Source of the DNA: UBA981 sp942490995
Lineage (GTDB): Bacteria; Pseudomonadota; Gammaproteobacteria; Ga0077536
Direction: 5' to 3'
Assembly: GCA_942490995.1 (NCBI GenBank)
Contig: CALOBG010000014.1
Span: 62,001-126,000 of the forward strand
Length of the DNA stretch: 64,000 nucleotides
Below the pieces are notes generated by a model. That model made no database searches and was not told the origin of the DNA. It saw nothing but the letters and a program-made list of their open reading frames with translations. The position numbers and the translations under genes are program-made. Within the stretch, counting starts at the first letter, position 1; each line of letters opens with the position of its first letter. Below are positions 1 through 7,833 of this stretch, piece by piece.

Positions 1-414
1 CGCGCAATCCACGTACACCTCAACAAATTTCAGGTTCGCGGCCTCGTGCAGCGCACGCACCTCGTCGCGGTCGCCCTTGTAGGGGCTGATGAAGCTGGAC
101 AACGCAATGGTGCCGGCGTCACCGAACAGCTTGGCCACCTCGCCGATGCGGCGGATGTTTTCTTTGCGGTCTTCTTCCGAGAAACCGAGATTCTTGTTGA
201 TGCCGAGACGGACGTTGTCGCCGTCGAGCCGATACGACAATTTGCCCATCGTAAACAGCGCGCGCTCCAGCGCGACCGCGATCGTGCTCTTGCCACTGCC
301 GGACAATCCGGTGAACCAGATCGTCGCGCCTTTCTGGCGCAGGATCTGGTAGCGATCCTCACGCGTGACATCGCCATCGTGCCAGGTAACGTTCGTTGCT
401 TTTTGTTCAGCCAC
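1..414 (-). CDS. cysC: adenylylsulfate (APS) kinase, partial (C-terminus beyond window)
   Basis: The enzyme phosphorylates adenosine 5'-phosphosulfate to PAPS in cytoplasmic sulfate activation. The visible 138 codons hold the P-loop GLSGSGKST at residues 36-44, then the family signatures RLDGDNVR, NLGFS and RxENIRR, and the FISPY segment. The start is a GTG at 414 preceded by a purine-rich AGAGGAAG; no ATG fits the conserved N-terminus. The gene runs off the left edge, so the last third and any fusion to CysN cannot be seen. Family identification is firm from the P-loop and following motifs. Confidence 0.93.
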   Translation of the reverse strand, partial: MAEQKATNVTWHDGDVTREDRYQILRQKGATIWFTGLSGSGKSTIAVALERALFTMGKLSYRLDGDNVRLGINKNLGFSEEDRKENIRRIGEVAKLFGDAGTIALSSFISPYKGDRDEVRALHEAANLKFVEVYVDCA

Positions 415-480
415 TTTTTTCTTCCTCTTCAGTTCCGTTGCTAGGTAGTGTGTTGTCTTTCTTCTGATCGCGTCCTGGCG

Positions 481-1113
481 TCAGCCGTGGTCGCCATTCT
501 TTTCTGCAGCGCCATTCGCATTGCGGCGTTCGCGGAACCCGTCGAGCAGCAGGTCCGCACATTTCTGGATGACTGCAAACATGTCGAGCTCCGGATCGCG
601 AACGATGATCTCGCCCCAGGCATTACAAACTCCGATCACCGACTGCGCCGCGAAATGGCAGTCGAGCGAATCGCGCAATGTCCCGTCGGCGACGCCTTCC
701 TCGAAAATATGTTCCAGCTTTTCCCGGTAATGCGTCCCCAGTTCCTTCAGCCGCGTCCGTTTTCCGCTCGGCAGATACAGACGCTCGTCGTTGTGTACCT
801 TCAGTGCCTCGTTGCGCTCCCGGTAGCTGGACAAGTGCGATGTCAGCACCGCCATCAGCTTCGCTTCGAACGGCTGATCGCTCGCGGCGATCTGGTCCAT
901 CCGTTGCACGTAGTCCCGAATGCCGAAGAGGCACACCTCTTCCAGCGCTTCTTCCTTGGACCTGAAGTAGTAGTACAAGCTGCCCTGCTTGATCCCGAGC
1001 CGCTCGGCTATGTCCTTGGTCGTCGCGCCATGAAATCCCTTTTCCGAGAATACCGAGGCCGCAGCCCTGATCGCCTGGGCACGGTGTTGCTGGTATCTGT
1101 CGGTGCCCGCCAT
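481..1113 (-). CDS. TetR/AcrR family transcriptional regulator
   Basis: This 210-residue protein has the classic TetR layout. An N-terminal helix-turn-helix covers about residues 10-57 (AASVFSEKGFHGATTKDIAE, then GIKQGSLYYYF), followed by an all-helical ligand-binding domain. It probably represses transcription until a small hydrophobic ligand binds. The ligand is unknown, but the C-terminal half resembles regulators of fatty-acid or xenobiotic metabolism. It is transcribed alone, towards cysC, and its promoter holds a perfect palindrome, so it probably represses itself. No target operon is adjacent: the divergent gene at 1392 is a TolB/TPR protein starting about 280 bp away. Confidence 0.9.
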   Translation of the reverse strand: MAGTDRYQQHRAQAIRAAASVFSEKGFHGATTKDIAERLGIKQGSLYYYFRSKEEALEEVCLFGIRDYVQRMDQIAASDQPFEAKLMAVLTSHLSSYRERNEALKVHNDERLYLPSGKRTRLKELGTHYREKLEHIFEEGVADGTLRDSLDCHFAAQSVIGVCNAWGEIIVRDPELDMFAVIQKCADLLLDGFRERRNANGAAEKNGDHG

Positions 1114-1139
1114 GGTTGGAGTTCCCTGAAAACGGCGCC

Positions 1140-1168
1140 ATTCTATAGTTCTATAGAACTCTTGGCAA
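1140..1168 (-). promoter_or_regulatory. promoter and palindromic operator of the TetR gene
   Basis: On the minus strand a -35 TTGCCA (1163-1168) and a -10 TAGAAT (1140-1145) are separated by exactly 17 bp. The perfect 14-bp palindrome AGTTCTATAGAACT (1147-1160) lies in the spacer between them. An operator there would block polymerase directly, the standard arrangement for TetR autorepression. The start codon is 27 bp downstream of the -10. The palindrome and hexamers are visible; binding by the adjacent TetR protein is inferred. Confidence 0.72.
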
Positions 1169-1245
1169 AGATATTTTTTATTATAATAAAATCAGTTGTT
1201 TATAAATTATAAAAATCAATATTATGTTAGATTAATAGACTGCTT
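1165..1245. promoter_or_regulatory. AT-rich intergenic segment with 16-bp palindrome
   Basis: This is one of the few strongly AT-rich stretches in the window. It contains the perfect palindrome TTTTATTATAATAAAA at 1176-1191. It lies between the divergent TetR and TolB/TPR genes and may carry the promoter or an UP element for the plus-strand gene. No protein-coding signal is seen between 1246 and 1391. Confidence 0.4.
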
Positions 1246-1391
1246 GACGAGAAAAACCGCACTTTGTCGACGCGAAGCGGAACGGTCCCAAGGCGCCACA
1301 CCGCTTGCCTGTCAATTTTGCAAGCTGCGCAATCGACAAATCCGCACCATTCGCCCATCATCGGCCGCTGTCTAACCAAATCAGATAATGC

Positions 1392-3629
1392 ATGTCGTTT
1401 TTCGCCGAACTCAAACGCCGCAACGTATTCCGCATGGGGGCGCTGTACCTGGTCGCCGGCTGGGTATTGCTGCAGGTCGCGGACGTGCTGGCCGGCGTGC
1501 TCGGCCTGCCCGACTGGACGATGCGGCTGGTGGCATTCCTGCTGCTGCTCGGGTTCCCGCTCGCACTGATCTTCTCGTGGGTCTACGAGCTCACGCCGGA
1601 AGGACTGAAGCGCGATGTCGATGTCGATCGTTCACACTCGATCGCCACCCAGACCGGGCGCAAGCTCAATGTCGTCATCGTCGGCCTGCTGGCCGCGGCT
1701 GTGACACTGCTGGCTTTGGACAAACTCGTGAAGCCCGACAATGCCGTGGTCGTTGCCCCCGGGTCCCCGGCATCGATGCCGGCCGCAGAACCTGCCGCAA
1801 CCGGCGCATCGCCCGGGGCGCCGGTTGCGAAGTCCATCGCAGTGTTGCCGTTCGTCAATATGAGCGCCGATCAGAACAATGCGTACTTCTCGGATGGATT
1901 ATCGGAGGAACTGCTGAACTTTCTCGCCAAGGTGGACGGGTTGAAGGTCGCGGCGCGCACATCCTCGTTCAAGTTTCGTAATTCCGAATCGGACATCGCC
2001 GAGATTGGCGAAGCTCTCAAGGTTTCGACGGTGCTCGAGGGCAGTGTGCGCAAGGCCGGCAACGACGTTCGCATTACCGCCCAGCTGATCGAAGTCGATA
2101 GCGGCTACCATCTCTGGTCGCAAACCTACGACCGCAGTCTCGATAACATCTTCGCGGTGCAGGAGGAGATCGCGCGGGCGATTGTCGATGCATTGAAACT
2201 GCCCTTGCTCGGCAAGGACGCGGCGCCGTTGAAAGTCGCATCGACCAGCAATGTCGAAGCGTACGATCTTTATCTGTTGGGGCGCCATCACGCCCGCGAG
2301 ACGACCGACGAATCCCTGCAGAAGGCCATCGATTACTTCCAGCAGGCGATAGCGGCGGACCCGGCATTCGCGCTCGCCTACAGTGGGCTCGCCGATGCCT
2401 ATATGCTCCTCTCAGACTACGGTGGTATATCGATCGACGAAGCAGACAGACTGGCCGAGCCGGCAGCCCACAGGGCCATGGAACTCGACCCCGGTGCGGC
2501 CGAGCCTTATGCATCGATGGGACTGATCCTCGATTATCGATTCCGCGCCGAGGAATCGATCGCGTACTTCGACAAGGCGCTCGCGATCAATCCGAACTAT
2601 GTGAATGCATTGCTGTGGAAGTCGAGCGTACTGGAGGATGCCGGACGCTACCACGAGGCAGCGGCGCTGACTGAACAGGCCTATGAACTCGACCCGCTGT
2701 CGAATTTCGCAAAATCACGTGTCGTCAACTCCGCGGCGTCCACCGGTGACTACGCCCGCGCCGAAAAACTCATCCGTGAGATGATCGCCGCCGACCCCGA
2801 CGACCCGTTCCCGTACGAGGAGTACGGCAACCTTTACTACAATCGTGGCGAGCTAAGCCTCGCGGTACCGCACTACATTCACGCTCATCGACTGCGTCCG
2901 GGTGACACGTTCATGGCCTGGCAGTTGGTCGATTCATTTATCGGCATGGATGACGAAGAAGCTGCCCGGGCCTGGTACGAAGAAGCCCGCCGGCGCGGCC
3001 CGGAGACCATCTACACCGGTCGTGCCAGGATGGCGTTGCTGCGGTTCTTTGGCGAACCCTCCCAACACCTGGCGTTTGCGCTGCAACGTGCGGAGAAGCA
3101 ACCTGAAAACGCGGCGCTGCGAACCCATGTTGGGCGGGCCCACCTCGTGGCCGGTGACCTGGCGCGCGCGGAAGCCGATCTGCGACTCGCCCTCGATCTG
3201 GCGGGATACCGGCCGGCCGGGGGTGGGCTCATTGCCAACCAATTTTTCGCCGCCGCGCTCCTCGCCGCCACATTGGTGCGCCAGGGTAAAACCGAGGAAA
3301 GCGAGATCCTGCTCGGTGAACTCGATGCACTGCGCGAGCATTTGACGTCAGACGTACCCGGCATTTCTTCCGCGGCCGTCAATCAGGCATGGGTTGCGGC
3401 TATTCGCGGTGAGCGCGAGATCATGCTGGACGGCCTCGAGCGCGCGTTCGAGGGCGGCATGCGCGGCCACGTCAGGTTGTTAAGAAACCCTATCCTGACA
3501 CCGTATCTCGACGACCCCCGTTTCCAGGCCTTGATCGAGCGCATGCGCGCCAGCGAAGCCGCGATGCGACAGCGCCTGATCGATAGCGGTCAACCGCGGC
3601 TGCCCGGTGACGCCAGCAATCTCTGGTAA
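1392..3629 (+). CDS. transmembrane TolB/FlgO-like and TPR repeat protein
   Basis: This 745-residue inner-membrane protein opens with the juxtamembrane motif ELKRRNVFRMGALY, two hydrophobic helices (about residues 16-65) and a third near 95-115. A TolB/FlgO-like domain follows (about 150-280: SIAVLPFVNMS, FSDGLSEELLN, VLEGSVRK, RITAQLI, LWSQTYDR), then roughly eight TPR units to about residue 720. The family, often annotated as a TPR or adenylate-cyclase-like protein, frequently has an N-terminal winged helix, which is absent here. It probably mediates envelope signalling or assembly through its periplasmic TPRs. It resembles the regulators at 54617 and 57303 in the same window. It is monocistronic. 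Confidence 0.85.
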   Translation: MSFFAELKRRNVFRMGALYLVAGWVLLQVADVLAGVLGLPDWTMRLVAFLLLLGFPLALIFSWVYELTPEGLKRDVDVDRSHSIATQTGRKLNVVIVGLLAAAVTLLALDKLVKPDNAVVVAPGSPASMPAAEPAATGASPGAPVAKSIAVLPFVNMSADQNNAYFSDGLSEELLNFLAKVDGLKVAARTSSFKFRNSESDIAEIGEALKVSTVLEGSVRKAGNDVRITAQLIEVDSGYHLWSQTYDRSLDNIFAVQEEIARAIVDALKLPLLGKDAAPLKVASTSNVEAYDLYLLGRHHARETTDESLQKAIDYFQQAIAADPAFALAYSGLADAYMLLSDYGGISIDEADRLAEPAAHRAMELDPGAAEPYASMGLILDYRFRAEESIAYFDKALAINPNYVNALLWKSSVLEDAGRYHEAAALTEQAYELDPLSNFAKSRVVNSAASTGDYARAEKLIREMIAADPDDPFPYEEYGNLYYNRGELSLAVPHYIHAHRLRPGDTFMAWQLVDSFIGMDDEEAARAWYEEARRRGPETIYTGRARMALLRFFGEPSQHLAFALQRAEKQPENAALRTHVGRAHLVAGDLARAEADLRLALDLAGYRPAGGGLIANQFFAAALLAATLVRQGKTEESEILLGELDALREHLTSDVPGISSAAVNQAWVAAIRGEREIMLDGLERAFEGGMRGHVRLLRNPILTPYLDDPRFQALIERMRASEAAMRQRLIDSGQPRLPGDASNLW

Positions 3630-3687
3630 TCTCCAGACAGGCAACCATGCTGGCTGTGAAGCGAAAACAGACTCCTGGCGCCGCCAG

Positions 3688-4146
3688 CTAGTTACAAACG
3701 CATCGCGCGGACTTCTCGCACGGAGGCGCCGGACTCCAGTCGCAGCGGCCTTTCTCGAAGCCGTTGCCGGTACACCACGCGTTGCAATCGAATTTGTCGG
3801 GATGACCGATGTCATCCTTATGGCTGTGCAGCTCGCCGGCCGCCGGATTGGACTCCACCAGCTGCCCGTCGGGAAGACAGGCCTCGCCGAACATCCGGCC
3901 GTTCGGAGTGCCGTCGCTGTGCGTGCCTATGTGGCAACCCGCGACACTCGGAGCAACGCCGTCGGAGTCTTTCCACCAGGTCAGATTGCCATCGAGCCAG
4001 TCGTCGGGTTTGAACTCGAAGGTGCCGGTGGCGCCGGGCATGCCTTTTGCCCCCGCCGAAGGCTCATGCATCTCCTCGTGCCTGGCCTGGTGCGAACAGG
4101 CCGTCAGCGTTGAGAACAGCAGTATCAGTGCCAGCAGTCGCTTCAT
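3688..4146 (-). CDS. small cysteine-rich lipoprotein
   Basis: A lipoprotein signal peptide (MKRLLALILLFSTLTAC, lipobox LTAC with Cys17) directs this 152-residue protein to the envelope. The mature part has paired cysteines (SVAGCHIG, GEACLPDG, FDCNAWC, GRCDWSPAPPC, ARCVC) that suggest several disulfide bonds, and a C-terminus rich in Trp, Pro and Cys. I do not recognise the family. A His/Glu/Met-rich stretch (HQARHEEMHEP) follows the lipidated cysteine and might bind metal, which is speculation. It faces the preceding TolB/TPR gene convergently, with about 60 bp between stops. Confidence 0.75.
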   Translation of the reverse strand: MKRLLALILLFSTLTACSHQARHEEMHEPSAGAKGMPGATGTFEFKPDDWLDGNLTWWKDSDGVAPSVAGCHIGTHSDGTPNGRMFGEACLPDGQLVESNPAAGELHSHKDDIGHPDKFDCNAWCTGNGFEKGRCDWSPAPPCEKSARCVCN

Positions 4147-4358
4147 GTAGTCCCCCTGCAGATCGTTTTGTTATCCGAACTTCGATTACCGACGCGGAAC
4201 AAATTTGCCGATACAAAACCTGTTCGCGTGAGTTCTCGCGTCATTATTACTGCAAGCGTAGTACATGAAACGGCAGTTTGAGACCTGCACTGACCCGGGG
4301 ACCGCGCGTGCGGTTAAGCAATCCGCAGTTTCCGCAGCGGATCCGAGTGCCACGATAC

Positions 4359-4757
4359 TCATTGAGTAACCGGCGGAGGAGTTTGTACCGGGCCACCCTG
4401 GCGCGCGAGCGGGTTGCAGTTCTTTATCGTTACCCGCCCTTCCAGCACGCTGCCCTTCGAGTACTCGGAGAAGATGCATTCGTTGGTTTTCGGGTTGTAG
4501 TTCTCGACCCACAGATTGTCGTCCTTCCAGGTCGCTGCAATATGGCGCTGACCCTCCGGGACGCGGATCGTCATCACGCCGCCGTAGCGTTTTACGAAGA
4601 CCTGCTGGAAATAGAAAAAATAAGCAGCCCAGCCAACGAGCAGAACGACCAGCGCCGACACCACGGCACTTTTCCAGCTCCCCATGCGGGCACCAAAGAA
4701 GAACACGAGGCCAAACGCGATGGCAAAAATGAGTGCCCAATAAAAGTATGTAATCAT
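4359..4757 (-). CDS. small membrane protein of unknown function
   Basis: This 132-residue protein has two N-terminal membrane helices (ITYFYWALIFAIAFGLVFFF and a second near residues 30-50) and a C-terminal soluble domain with the segments MTIRVPEGQRHIAA and NECIFSEYSKGSVLEG. The tail is Pro/Thr-rich. I chose the ATG at 4757 because AGGAAG lies 7 bp upstream; a longer open frame begins at 4862 but adds a polar stretch with no ribosome site. No family is recognised. About 210 bp separates it from the lipoprotein gene downstream on the same strand. Confidence 0.65.
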   Translation of the reverse strand: MITYFYWALIFAIAFGLVFFFGARMGSWKSAVVSALVVLLVGWAAYFFYFQQVFVKRYGGVMTIRVPEGQRHIAATWKDDNLWVENYNPKTNECIFSEYSKGSVLEGRVTIKNCNPLARQGGPVQTPPPVTQ

Positions 4758-4876
4758 GATGTCACTTCCTGATTTATGGAAAGATTTGGCTGAGTCGAGA
4801 GGTTTCCTTGCAGCGCCGCCGAAACCTACCGCGTCCATCCTCGTCGAAATAGGCAACCCCACTCAAGGAACGGTCA

Positions 4877-5608
4877 ATGCATGGCTTTATGATCCTCGGA
4901 CAGAAGCGCCATCGCAATATGCCGACTAAGCTTTTGCTTGCGCTGGTAGTCGCGCTGTTCATGACATCGCTCGCCCGGGCCCGGGAATCGGCCGCCGACG
5001 AACTGGCTGAAAAAATGCTCGATGCGCTGGGCGGCCGCGCAGCATGGGCCGGGCTCAGAAATACCATCAACGGATCGCAACAGAACCGCGCCGGCGAGCC
5101 GACCGTGGTTTACGCGGTGATCACGATGGATTTCGAGCGCCCGCGCTTCCGCATCGAGACAACCGCGCAGGATCTGCACCTGATCCGCGTCATTGACGGC
5201 GATAATAGCTGGCGCTTGCGCCGTTCCGGCGCAATAGAGGACGTACCGGCCGAGCTGTATGCCGACGACATGCGCTGGTACGAAGCGCACCTGTATCGCA
5301 CAATCCATCGCGTCGCCGCCCGCGATCCGGCCCTGGCGGTCGTAAGCGGCGACGACGGTCGCCTCGAGGTACTGGCCGGCGACCAGCGCATCCTGTGGTT
5401 CAAACTGGATGCAAAGGGCGAACCCTACGCATTCGGAGCCTGGGACGACGACACCGGCAGCCTGTCCGGCCCCTGGGATTTCGTGAAAGACGGGATCCAC
5501 CACCCGCGCTGGGTGTCGTCCGCGGACGGCACGTGGCGAGCCGCGGTCCGGGCGCTCGACGTAAACGTACCCCTGCACGACAGCGCATTTGCGCGCCCCG
5601 ACGAGTGA
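4877..5608 (+). CDS. exported protein with ALGG-type N-terminal motif, unknown function
   Basis: The 243-residue product has a signal peptide (LLLALVVALFMTSLARA) and a mature part opening with ADELAEKMLDALGGRAAW. That opening occurs in periplasmic proteins related to outer-membrane lipoprotein-sorting (LolA-like) families. The rest is predicted mainly beta. AAGGA lies 8 bp before the ATG at 4877; an internal ATG at 4919 gives a more usual signal peptide but lacks a good ribosome site. Function is unknown; a periplasmic lipid or protein-binding role would fit the fold but is inference. Confidence 0.68.
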   Translation: MHGFMILGQKRHRNMPTKLLLALVVALFMTSLARARESAADELAEKMLDALGGRAAWAGLRNTINGSQQNRAGEPTVVYAVITMDFERPRFRIETTAQDLHLIRVIDGDNSWRLRRSGAIEDVPAELYADDMRWYEAHLYRTIHRVAARDPALAVVSGDDGRLEVLAGDQRILWFKLDAKGEPYAFGAWDDDTGSLSGPWDFVKDGIHHPRWVSSADGTWRAAVRALDVNVPLHDSAFARPDE

Positions 5609-5688
5609 CGCCCGCGCGAACCAGATCCGCTGTTAAGCTCGTTCGAACAGACAGCCGGACAAATGACCAACGCAGGAATCATCGCATC

Positions 5689-5985
5689 ATGACAGCAGGT
5701 CCAATCGTCGTTCTGATTTCCTACACTGCGCAGCCGGGGCAGGAGGAACGCACGCTGGGGGAGATCACGGCCCTCGTCGCAACCGTCGTCGCCGACGAAG
5801 ACGCGTGCCACGAAATCGAGCTCATCCACGGTGCGGACTACCCGGGCCGGATTATGCTGATCGAGCGTTGGACCAGCCGTGACGCCTACGAGGGTCCGCA
5901 CATGCAGACCGCGCATATGGCTGACTTCATCGATCGTGCCGCGGAGTTTCTTGCCGGCCCGCCCGACATCTCGTTCTGGATCTGA
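5689..5985 (+). CDS. antibiotic biosynthesis monooxygenase (ABM) domain protein
   Basis: This 98-residue single-domain protein has the dimeric alpha/beta-barrel pattern of the ABM/YgiN family. An opening beta strand (IVVLISYTAQPGQEE) is followed by a helix, CHEIELIHGADYPGRIMLIERW, and the DAYEGPHMQTAHMADF stretch with its conserved histidine. Members act on quinones or polyketides, or degrade haem, without a bound cofactor; the substrate here is unknown. The ATG at 5689 gives the exact family N-terminus. It lies 96 bp before a phosphatase gene and may be cotranscribed with it. Confidence 0.82.
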   Translation: MTAGPIVVLISYTAQPGQEERTLGEITALVATVVADEDACHEIELIHGADYPGRIMLIERWTSRDAYEGPHMQTAHMADFIDRAAEFLAGPPDISFWI

Positions 5986-6081
5986 AAATATGACCGGAAA
6001 TTTCAAATCGCTCTCGCCCGCGCGTAACGCAAGCGGGCGCAGGACGAGCATCAGCGCCATTCACGCCGGACTCCGGCTCGC

Positions 6082-7140
6082 ATGAACCCGTTGGTCGGCA
6101 AGCTGGACAACGGCGCAATCGATATCGTTGGCGACGTACACGGCGAGATCGGGCCGCTGCAGTCACTGCTGCATGCGTTGGGTTACGACGGCAATGGACG
6201 TCACCCAGACAAGCGCCGTCTCGTCTTTGTCGGCGACCTCGTTGACCGTGGCCCCGACAGCCCCGCGGTGCTCGAACTGGTCATGAGACTGGTCGGTAAC
6301 GGCAGCGCACAGTGCATTCTCGGCAATCACGAGATGAACCTGCTGCGCAACGACCGCAAACACGGCAACGACTGGTATACGTGCCCGGAAGCCGCCGACC
6401 CGACACAGGCCAGGTGCACAAGCGAAGAACAAAAACGGCGGTTTCACCAGTTCCTGCTCACGCTTCCGCTGGCACTGCAGAATGGCAGCTTGCGGGTCGT
6501 GCATGCCTGCTGGCATGAAGAATCGCTCGCCAGAGTTGCCGCGCTGGAGGATGGCACGGACCCGTTGGCCGCATTTGAGTTATTCGACGCCGAGACCATA
6601 GCGGCGCACGAATCAAATCTCGAACTGAGGGCGCAGGCACGGGACGAACTGGATTCTTTGACTACCGCTCTCTCGGACCACGATGCCGTGCCGCCGTTTT
6701 TACCCGCAAATGCGGCGATCGATACCGCATGGCAGATGGGCAACCCGATCCGGGTACTGACATCCGGGGTCGAGACACCGACTGCGGCACCTTTCTATGC
6801 CGGCGGGAAATGGCGCATGGTCGAACGGCGCAAGTGGTGGGAAGACTACGCCGAAGCATGCCCGGTCATCATTGGTCATTACTGGCGTCGTTTTGGCAAT
6901 GCCAGCACCGGGCTCGCGGGTAAATACGGGCCGGATCTTTTCGCCGGCATCGAACCGCAACACTGGATGGGCAGGCGCAACAATGTCTATTGCGTCGATT
7001 TTTCGGTCGGCGCCAAGTCGGTCGCACGGGCCAACAACATCGACCATTCGCATTTCAGGCTTGCCGCATTTCGCTGGCCCGAGTGCAGTGTGATGCACGA
7101 CGACGGCGCGTCGTGGAAGGTCGCTGTCACGGACCGGTAA
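6082..7140 (+). CDS. metallophosphoesterase (calcineurin-like)
   Basis: This 352-residue cytoplasmic enzyme has the dimetal phosphoesterase signature in order: GDVHG (17-21), GDLVDRG (51-57), GNHE (81-84), a later VVHACWH motif and IIGHYWR near the C-terminus. The closest types are the Shewanella-like and PrpE/ApaH-like phosphatases, so hydrolysis of phosphoproteins or dinucleoside polyphosphates is likely; the exact substrate is not readable. At 352 residues it is longer than ApaH (about 280) because of an insert between residues 160 and 240. No ribosome site is obvious at the ATG, so coupling with the upstream ABM gene is possible. Confidence 0.88.
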   Translation: MNPLVGKLDNGAIDIVGDVHGEIGPLQSLLHALGYDGNGRHPDKRRLVFVGDLVDRGPDSPAVLELVMRLVGNGSAQCILGNHEMNLLRNDRKHGNDWYTCPEAADPTQARCTSEEQKRRFHQFLLTLPLALQNGSLRVVHACWHEESLARVAALEDGTDPLAAFELFDAETIAAHESNLELRAQARDELDSLTTALSDHDAVPPFLPANAAIDTAWQMGNPIRVLTSGVETPTAAPFYAGGKWRMVERRKWWEDYAEACPVIIGHYWRRFGNASTGLAGKYGPDLFAGIEPQHWMGRRNNVYCVDFSVGAKSVARANNIDHSHFRLAAFRWPECSVMHDDGASWKVAVTDR

Positions 7141-7833
7141 AGACACCGGCCCTCATCAAGCAAAGCAGTTAAACCCGCGGAACCAGCCTCGCTGGTGACG
7201 TGGAGACTGCCTGCAACGATGTTGCCGCGGCCAGAATTTGCGACCAGCTTCGTACGAGTCCAGGCCGGGACCCGGCGGCGTGGCACACCTATGGGAAATC
7301 GCAGGATCGCGGGAGCTGCGCACCATCGCCGGTGCCAGCCCTCTTTTTATTGGCATCCCGCGGAGAGAGTCCGATGGATGCGGCTAATTCGGAACTGATT
7401 CGCAACTGATTCGGAGGCCTAGTTGCAAACAAATCACGAGCGGCGATACACAACGTATGACGGCTTTCGATCGCGCAGAAACAGGCAACGCTGGAAGAAG
7501 CCGGTAGCAGCAAGCCGCGTACTGCATCGCGATGATCATCCAGATAGACCCCGGCGCATCGCCCCCGCCACAGCAACAACCGGAACCGGAAACGACACAA
7601 CAAAGTGTGAATAGCGCTTGCACGGGCCTGCGGGTGTTCCGCGGACGCACCAGGTACGTATTTAAAGATGCTCGTGTCGCCCCAATAGAATCATTAAGTA
7701 CCCGGCACGGCTATTCGACCAGACAGACGCCAGCCGGTGCGCTGCGCGCACCTCCAGCCACGAAGGACATCGACCGGCAGCCGGGAATTCGGCTCGACAG
7801 GAACCGAGCCAGCCTCTACCAGGGAGGTGCACT
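7141..7833. other. intergenic, no gene supported
   Basis: About 690 bp without a convincing gene. Short open frames on both strands lack ribosome sites and family resemblance. The decamer AACTGATTCG occurs twice, 11 bp apart, near 7395-7412. The last 60 bp contain the strong ribosome site GGGAGGTG for the gene at 7834 and presumably its promoter. Confidence 0.5.

Noticed and set aside
5395..5688. An upstream extension of the ABM-domain gene.
   Set aside because: It overlaps the preceding exported-protein gene out of frame and its translation is Arg/Pro-rich without structure; ATG 5689 gives the family N-terminus.
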